NCBI GenBank assembly: GCA_963971425.1
Contig: OZ020517.1
Coordinates: 13,704,501-13,768,500, forward strand
Direction: 5' to 3'
Source: Bryoerythrophyllum caledonicum
Taxonomy: Eukaryota; Streptophyta; Bryopsida; Pottiales; Pottiaceae
Length of the DNA: 64,000 bases
In this document: positions 58,463-64,000 of the stretch, in pieces
How positions within the stretch are numbered: the stretch's first letter is position 1
How the letters are laid out: the number at the start of each line of letters is the position of its first letter
Program-made: the position numbers and the translations under genes
The notes under the pieces: model-generated
What the model was told of the DNA's origin: nothing
Databases searched by the model: none
What the model saw: the letters and a program-made list of their open reading frames with translations, nothing else

Positions 58463-59560
58463 GGATACAAACTCTCTACCACGTCACCGATCTCCCCTTT
58501 TCTATACCACCTCTACCACCATTTCGATCTGCTGCGCGACAATAAAGAAACCACATACAAGATTGCCAAGGTGTTGGCAAACCATGACTAGGTTGAAGAC
58601 AATGAATCGGTCAAGGATTATGAACCGGATTCTTCCTAAGAAGACGTGAGACCTACGTTGACCAGTGCAAGGAAGAGGACGAAGTAGACGGAGCGTTTCA
58701 ACACTACACCCCCAACCTGAAAGAAGAAAACCAACAAGAAGGCAGACAAAAGGACTCGTCAACACCATCGCCACAAAATACGAGAGGGCGAGGGAGAACT
58801 ATGAAGACATGGAGGCCATTCTTGCCCAGGCGTGCGAGATTGCTGGAGAGGTGAGTCCCGAGGAGCTTTGGTGCCAGCTGGAGAGAAAGCTCCAACTCCA
58901 TAACGTACAGGAGTTAGAAGCTCGGCATACATTACTTGACAACCAGAACCGGAAATTCTAAGCAACACTGGAGAAGAATGAAGAAGAGGCTGCCGCATTG
59001 GCCACAAAAGCGAACAAGCCCGCATTAGCCCTGGCCCGCATCACCAAACTTGTACAGCACTCGGACAATGTGGTGATGAAGGTTAGACTCTTTGATGAGG
59101 GATTTGACGAAGCTCGGAAGCTGTCCGGACTGGTGGCCAAGAAGTTCGTTGGGGTATTGGTGGAATACCAGTCAAAGATGGAGAAGGTGCTGGAGGAGTG
59201 CCGGAAGATCATTGCGAGGATCTCCCGAGAGATTGTAAAAGGTGAGAGGAAGGTCTCTCCAGAAAGGAAGCAAACTAACGCCCTTCTAGAGTCAGTCAAG
59301 GATCAAGAACTGGAAATTGGGTTTTGAACCCGAGGACCGGTACCAAAGAAGCGGAAAGATGAATGGCTCCCGAATGCTAAACTGAGGGACGAAGACAAGA
59401 AGGGCGAGGTGAGTAGAGATGAAGACGCCACCACGGATTCCAGGGTTTTCAACAGGCAAATCTCGATTGGGCAAGAGAAGACAACACCTTCGATGCGTCA
59501 AACCCGATCAGTATCACGTCTAGCAACCGGTGCAAGGAGTACAAGGTGTGATTTATTCAC
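58463..59560 (+). pseudogene. Gene D, C-terminal part
   Basis: Starts with SPISPFLYHLYHHFDLLRDN, matching SPLPAYLTHLYY of gene C, so it continues the 52.36-52.94-kb part. After stops (LANHD, PDSS and ARKRTK are each followed by one) and a frameshift, a long helical frame follows: LWCQLERKLQLHNVQELEAR, TAA 58959-58961, ATLEKNEEEAAALATKAN, FDEGFDEARKLSGLVAKKF, then TGA 59325-59327 and a basic PKKRKDEW segment. It is a probable coiled coil like that of gene C. Confidence 0.5.
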
Positions 59561-59727
59561 CACCTTCATTCATATAGAACTTTTCCATTTTTTTTATTGT
59601 CTTGGTTCATCTTCTCATCTATTACGAGGAGATGGATTTTTTTGACCTTGTGCCCAATGACAAGAGATTCGTGAGCTTCTAGCTCTGGGTCCTCTGCCTC
59701 TTTGAATTGTCCCAGATGGCCGCCATG

Positions 59728-60900
59728 TGTGAGCCCCAAAACCGGCTCACGGTGTCAAATGGGGTTAAAAGTTCACAAATTAAGATTAGGAAGTAGTGAA
59801 TTGGATTAAGAGGTTAAGTTAATTCACATTTTTTGGTTAAAGTGGCCACATAGCCTCTTAATTTGTTATTTCTTAATTTAGAAGCAATATTATGGCGATT
59901 AATGATTTTATGTGTTTAATCAAAAATTTAAAAGGTTAAAAGGAAAGCCTTCCCAACAATTAGAAGGGCCACAATTAACCCCGGTGTTTTTAACACAATT
60001 AAAGGGGTTGAAGGAGAAAGAAAAGAAAAGAAAATTATAACAGAGGAAAGAACAATTAGGCATAAAGCCAAAGAAAAATTAGCCAAAAGAAAAAATCAAA
60101 AGGCTTTAAACAAAAGCCTTCAAGCAATCACTATTTAAATTAATTAGAGTAGTCACATGTAAATGGTAGCATGTGATTTAGTTCGAGTTAGGTAGAGTTA
60201 AAACAATGGAATTAGGTAAAGTGGCTTCAATTATTTGAGGCCCATGTGCTCGCCTTGTGGCAAAGGATTAAAATTAAAAGAGGATCGTTCATAGAAATTT
60301 GGAAGTACCTCCAAGTGTTGCAAAAAGGGTTAGGGAGGAAATTAGCATTTAGGTTAAGTTTTTTTTAGAGCTGGCCGTTGGGGTGGCGGCCGAGGCGGTG
60401 CCCGAACACAAGGAACGGACGCGGGAACGCAAGTTGGGAGCAAAGCTGTGGCTTCGGGGATACTGGCAAGAAGAATCGGGAGAGAACTCTAGCAAGTGTG
60501 TGGATGCGGGTACTACGTGCGTGAGGGAGAGGGAGAGCCGGAAGCCTCGGCTAGAGCAAGAATTGTACGTGGGGGTGTGTATGTGAGGGGTGTGTGTCTG
60601 CCGTGTGTGAAGGAAAGGAGATCGACAGGGAGGAGAGAGCGCCGTGAGTTGGAAGCCCGGTCTAGAGCGCCGAGAGCAGAGCGCCGTGAAGATTAGCTGG
60701 AGCGTCATGAGCTAGAAGCCCCGGGTGGAGCGCCGAGAGCAGAGCGCCGTGAAGATCCGCTGGAACACCGTGAGCTAGAAGCGCCGTGAACAAGAGCGCC
60801 GAGAGGATCAGCGCCGTCGGTGAGCTGTGCCGAGAGCAGAGCAACTGTGAAAGAGGAGCCAATTGCGAGGATACTCGGCTCCTGATCAGGAAGCTCCCCC
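59728..60900 (+). repeat. LTR-like block starting TGTGAGCC
   Basis: TGTGAGCCCCAAAACCGG then GGCTCACGGTG opens a block with purine-rich GAAAGAAAAGAAAAG tracts, matching the minus-strand block at 23864. GTGAGCC/GGCTCAC also forms a small hairpin. The right boundary is uncertain. Confidence 0.35.
60665..60830. repeat. 63-bp minisatellite
   Basis: GAGCGCCGAGAGCAGAGCGC starts at 60665 and 60728, with a degenerate third unit near 60795. Confidence 0.8.
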
Positions 60901-61960
60901 CTCTTTCAACTCTAATTGATCTCTTGACTTGATTGTGCTGGAGCTATGTTGTAAATCCTTTCATGTATTAGCGGTAAAAGAAAAAATTCGAGTCTTAACT
61001 TCCGTGCGGAAGTGCTGCTGAAACTTTGATAGAATTAGGGTTTCTTAAACTCAAAACGTGAACATTGCTCTTGCATGACATTCGATCCTATAGCAACCAA
61101 TTCGTGCGTGTTGTATGAGGTTGTACGTGGAGATGCATGAACAATTGTGAATGTATGTGTATGGGTTGAGTTACTGCTGTCCGCATATATGTGAGGTTCC
61201 CAAGGTTTGTTGATCATTCGGAGAGTCTTGTAGTTAAAATCATTTGAAATCAGTAAGGTTAGGAGGGAAAACGTTCAATTTGGAGTTACCACCAAGGAGT
61301 GAGGTCTAATTAAAGTTCTGGAATGTTGGAGGGGCATGTCTGCTATTGGCTGCCTGTGGAGGTCATGAATCAGTCTTGACTTGGTGTAAAGTAGTCTAAT
61401 CAAGTTGATAACGAGTTGCTAATCATTTTGGAGGTAGAAAATTGAAATTCGGAGTGATAAGTCAAAAAATACGAGCTGCTGAAGTTAGGCCATAAGGCAA
61501 GGGCAGAAATCAATCCTAAAGTTAGCCCAGCTTGACAAGAATTATGACAAAGGGAGTAAGATAAACTAGTTTAGTTTGGCATCCAACCATGCTAAAGCAA
61601 GTTGCACTAATCCACATGGTGGAAAACACTTAAAATTATTGTGATGCATGTATGCTTGTGATTGAGTGCTGATTGTGTAAGGGCTGAATCCTTAAGTAGG
61701 ACCTTGTATTCAAAATAGACTACCCACTAGGGGGGGCTTTATTTGGTTCACATGCAGAAAGTGGTGAACAAAGAAGGTGACGGTGGAACAAGATCACCGC
61801 AAGTGGGGACTTTGGTGGGCGGAAAACCGGAGTCGTCGTCGGAGGAAGAATACCAGAGGCATGAGGACGAGGATTAGATGAAGATGTGTTGATTTAGGCG
61901 TTCCAAGAAACTAGCCATAGAGGTTAGGGTTTGAGGTAGGATTAAGTGGTTATGGTGAAC
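60900..61960. other. Unassigned stretch
   Basis: No supported reading frame, repeat or RNA. Confidence 0.3.
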
Positions 61961-63130
61961 CGGTAGGTTAAGGTTGGCTGCTAGATATGACTCCGTGATT
62001 TGTGGATCTGATCCATGATTTCCGGATCTGACCGGTAGAGACAGCTGTTTACGGCTGACAAAGGGTTGTTTTCGGCCATTAGATAGGCATCGTGGCAAGG
62101 GAGACCCACAGTACAAGTCGTGGATTTTCCAAATTTTTCTCCCCAAGTTAGAGTACTTAGCTGTTAGTTGCAACTTTGTTAGGGTCTCGTAAGTTCATCT
62201 AGTCCTAAGGGTATTAGAAGGGGATTATAGACTCGATTTCCACTTGGATTTCTGCGAATGGATCGGAAGCCTTCAGTGGTCACAACCGTATCCTCAATCC
62301 AGATTGTGTTATCCTAGTGTTAGGAAGGGTTTAGCAAGCACCAACTGCCTGACGGATTTTCCTACAGTTGTAAAGATGCACTACCCTGTTATATGTCAAG
62401 TCTGTGTCTTCCATCTTGATACCTTCCAACTTCTGTTTGTACGTGCATCAATGTAACTCTAGCACGGTAGCATCCCACTAGCTAATGAATGAGTCGCCCT
62501 TGGATGCCCAAATAGTTGTAAAAAGGAGAGGTAACGGATCCGGGTTACCTTAGGATTCCGGAAAGAGGGCAAAAGCCTTAACTAATCGTAACCGGACCCA
62601 AATTTTCAAGGAAAACCGTTGTAGTAAGCAAAGGGTCAGAATACTTCTTGCGAGACTGGATGTCTGGCGGCATCGCTATAGTTGTGAGGAAGTAGACACC
62701 ATCCTGGTGCATGTGTGTGTTGTGTTAAGAGTGATTAGGGTCAACAGTGGAGGCTTTCGCCACTCCAATCTAAGAGAGGAGAGTTTTGAACACCGTCCCT
62801 CTCCTAATAGGATGTGTCCTCCGATAGCTAAATTTATGAGGGAAAAATATAGTTGAATCATTGTGGATTGATCCTTCCGAATCCGGAAGCATTCCCGGAA
62901 ACAGGAAAGGAGGAAGTACAATCTAGTTATTTGGAAGAGAGAGGTAAGAGGATTGTGTTTGATTGCGAGAATAATAAGAGGAAGAAAAGATAGGAGAGAA
63001 TGATCCAATAATCCTAACATCCGGCTAACTTCACATGAATCCCTAGAAAGATACACGAGTCACTTCTTGGGTGTTTTTGGATGTTAAAAACGCTCAAAGG
63101 GATGCACCCATTACAAACGTGTTCGGATAG
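61960..63130. repeat. Dispersed repeat, copy 2
   Basis: Matches 43.38-44.75 kb in order and orientation (TGTGGATCTGATC, GGTAGCATCCCACTAGCTAA, GAGGAAGTAGACACC, TGTCCTCCGATAGCTAA, GATGTTAAAAACGCTCAA). Open frames within it are not conserved between copies, so it is treated as non-coding. Confidence 0.7.
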
Positions 63131-63230
63131 GATGGACACATGATGTCGGACCGCCATTTGTCCCATGCATTAGTTTGCAAGGGACATGTAGATGGACACA
63201 TGATGTCGGACCGCCATGTGTTCAATGTGT
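63131..63230. repeat. 60-bp direct duplication
   Basis: GATGGACACATGATGTCGGA followed by CCGCCAT occurs at 63131 and 63191. Confidence 0.9.
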
Positions 63231-63379
63231 TGGCAAAAACTTGCTACCAAGTTCTTCTATAAGTAAAGACCTTCAAAAGAAGGCAACATCTCACAACAAG
63301 CATTGTTTGTACTCCTTTGTGTGTTTCTTTGCTTGTGCAACTATCTCTCTACTACTTTTTAACTTCAATAGGAACTTTA

Positions 63380-63905
63380 CACATTGATTAATAACGCTCA
63401 TATGCAATTTTCCAAACAAAAACTATTGTTGAATTTTTCCTAATTTCAAAAGTAGATTCATCTGTCCAAACAACATGCTCCCAATCTTTTGCGCTCCGTC
63501 CTGGATACTTCTAAGCGAAATCCAACCTTTGATATATGTGACGAGGTGTCAAAAAATATTTTTTGACTGTAATTCAACTAAAGATGCCACTTCTACATAA
63601 GAGCCTTCAAATGGTATGTCCACACAATGGAGTGGGGCACATACTGGCAATTTATGATACCGACGAACGTCGATCATTTTTTGAGTAAATGCAAACCACT
63701 ACGCACATCTCTATCACTAAGTTTTGTAGTGTGACTTCCACCACAAAGTTTGCGCTTGTATGTTCCATCTTCTCTAAATTTTTTCATCAACCTGTGAACT
63801 ATTCTAATGAAAATGCCAATAGTGGCAGCAATTTGAACTTGAGTACTCCCTCCCTCACTTATACTTGTAATACATCCACGAACTCATCTGAAATCATCAT
63901 CTAAA
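63380..63905 (-). pseudogene. Tc1/mariner transposase, N-terminal fragment
   Basis: The minus strand encodes a helix-turn-helix-like segment (IAATIGIFIRIVHRLMKKF, then KLSDRDVRSGL) and, after frameshifts, KDWEHVVWTDESTFEIRKNS-like sequence, the WxxVxxTDES block with the first catalytic Asp, then AYERY. It stops near 63375, and the C-terminal part is found at 51.56-51.96 kb on the same strand. Confidence 0.6.
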
Positions 63906-64000
63906 ATATGTTGGACATTCATTTACTAGGCTAAAAAACCTTAAACTCTATTTAACAACATTAACAATTTCATACAAAATCAGTTACTTAACATCAACCA

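Noticed and set aside
1995-59560. Alternative genetic code with TAA/TAG read as Gln, as in some ulvophyte algae
   Set aside because: Several in-frame TAG/TAA fall at Gln-like positions, but the two small-protein paralogues both end at TAA at the same place with no similarity afterwards, one TAG replaces Trp, TGA stops also occur inside frames, and gene A uses normal Gln codons throughout. Decay under the standard code explains more.
62676-63056. 126-codon minus-strand frame in the dispersed repeat
   Set aside because: The other copy of the repeat does not keep this frame, so it is not conserved as protein.

Overview
The window looks like nuclear DNA of a eukaryote, most likely a streptophyte plant with a repeat-rich genome (charophyte alga, bryophyte, lycophyte or fern). 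That lineage guess is inference. The sequence itself shows spliceosomal GT-AG introns, TATA boxes, Mutator-like (MULE) transposase copies with a conserved 76-bp intron, a LINE with an RNase H region, a Tc1/mariner relic and abundant satellites. There is no prokaryotic operon, rRNA gene or convincing tRNA gene, and almost every coding region is broken.

Layout. Positions 1-1.0 kb hold a duplicated long hairpin and a heptamer repeat. Gene A (1995-6502, minus, with further 5' exons near 7.4 and 9.1 kb) joins a ParB-like DGNHR domain to a degenerate amino-methyltransferase-like domain. A run of perfect 20-bp palindromes (9.2-9.6 kb) ends at an assembly gap (9611-9810). From 12.2 to 41.7 kb lie MULE fragments and what appears to be a 24.8-kb inserted element (about 12559-37355). 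It is bounded by inverted copies of a GTATGTGAGCGG-type repeat and sits between the N-terminal and middle parts of a MULE reading frame. Inside it are another MULE copy (13.6-17.3 kb, minus), gene B (18.9-27.9 kb, plus, a broken paralogue of gene A with a 4.5-kb satellite-filled intron), an acidic 186-codon ORF, two copies of a module encoding a small unknown protein of about 140 residues, and two large arrays of palindromic repeats.

The right third is nested debris. A LINE (42.7-48.0 kb, minus) is interrupted by a dispersed repeat. A 2.35-kb non-autonomous element (48.6-50.9 kb) carries the same heptamer-type ends. A Tc1/mariner relic is split between 51.6-52.0 kb and 63.4-63.9 kb. Between its halves lies gene D (plus), itself split by a block carrying its paralogue gene C (minus).

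Genes A and B align exon by exon and define one unnamed two-domain family. Most premature stops in the relics could arise by a single C-to-T or G-to-A change, which fits methylcytosine decay. The best candidate for an undescribed system is the ParB-like/methyltransferase-like family together with the large heptamer-ended element that carries one copy.
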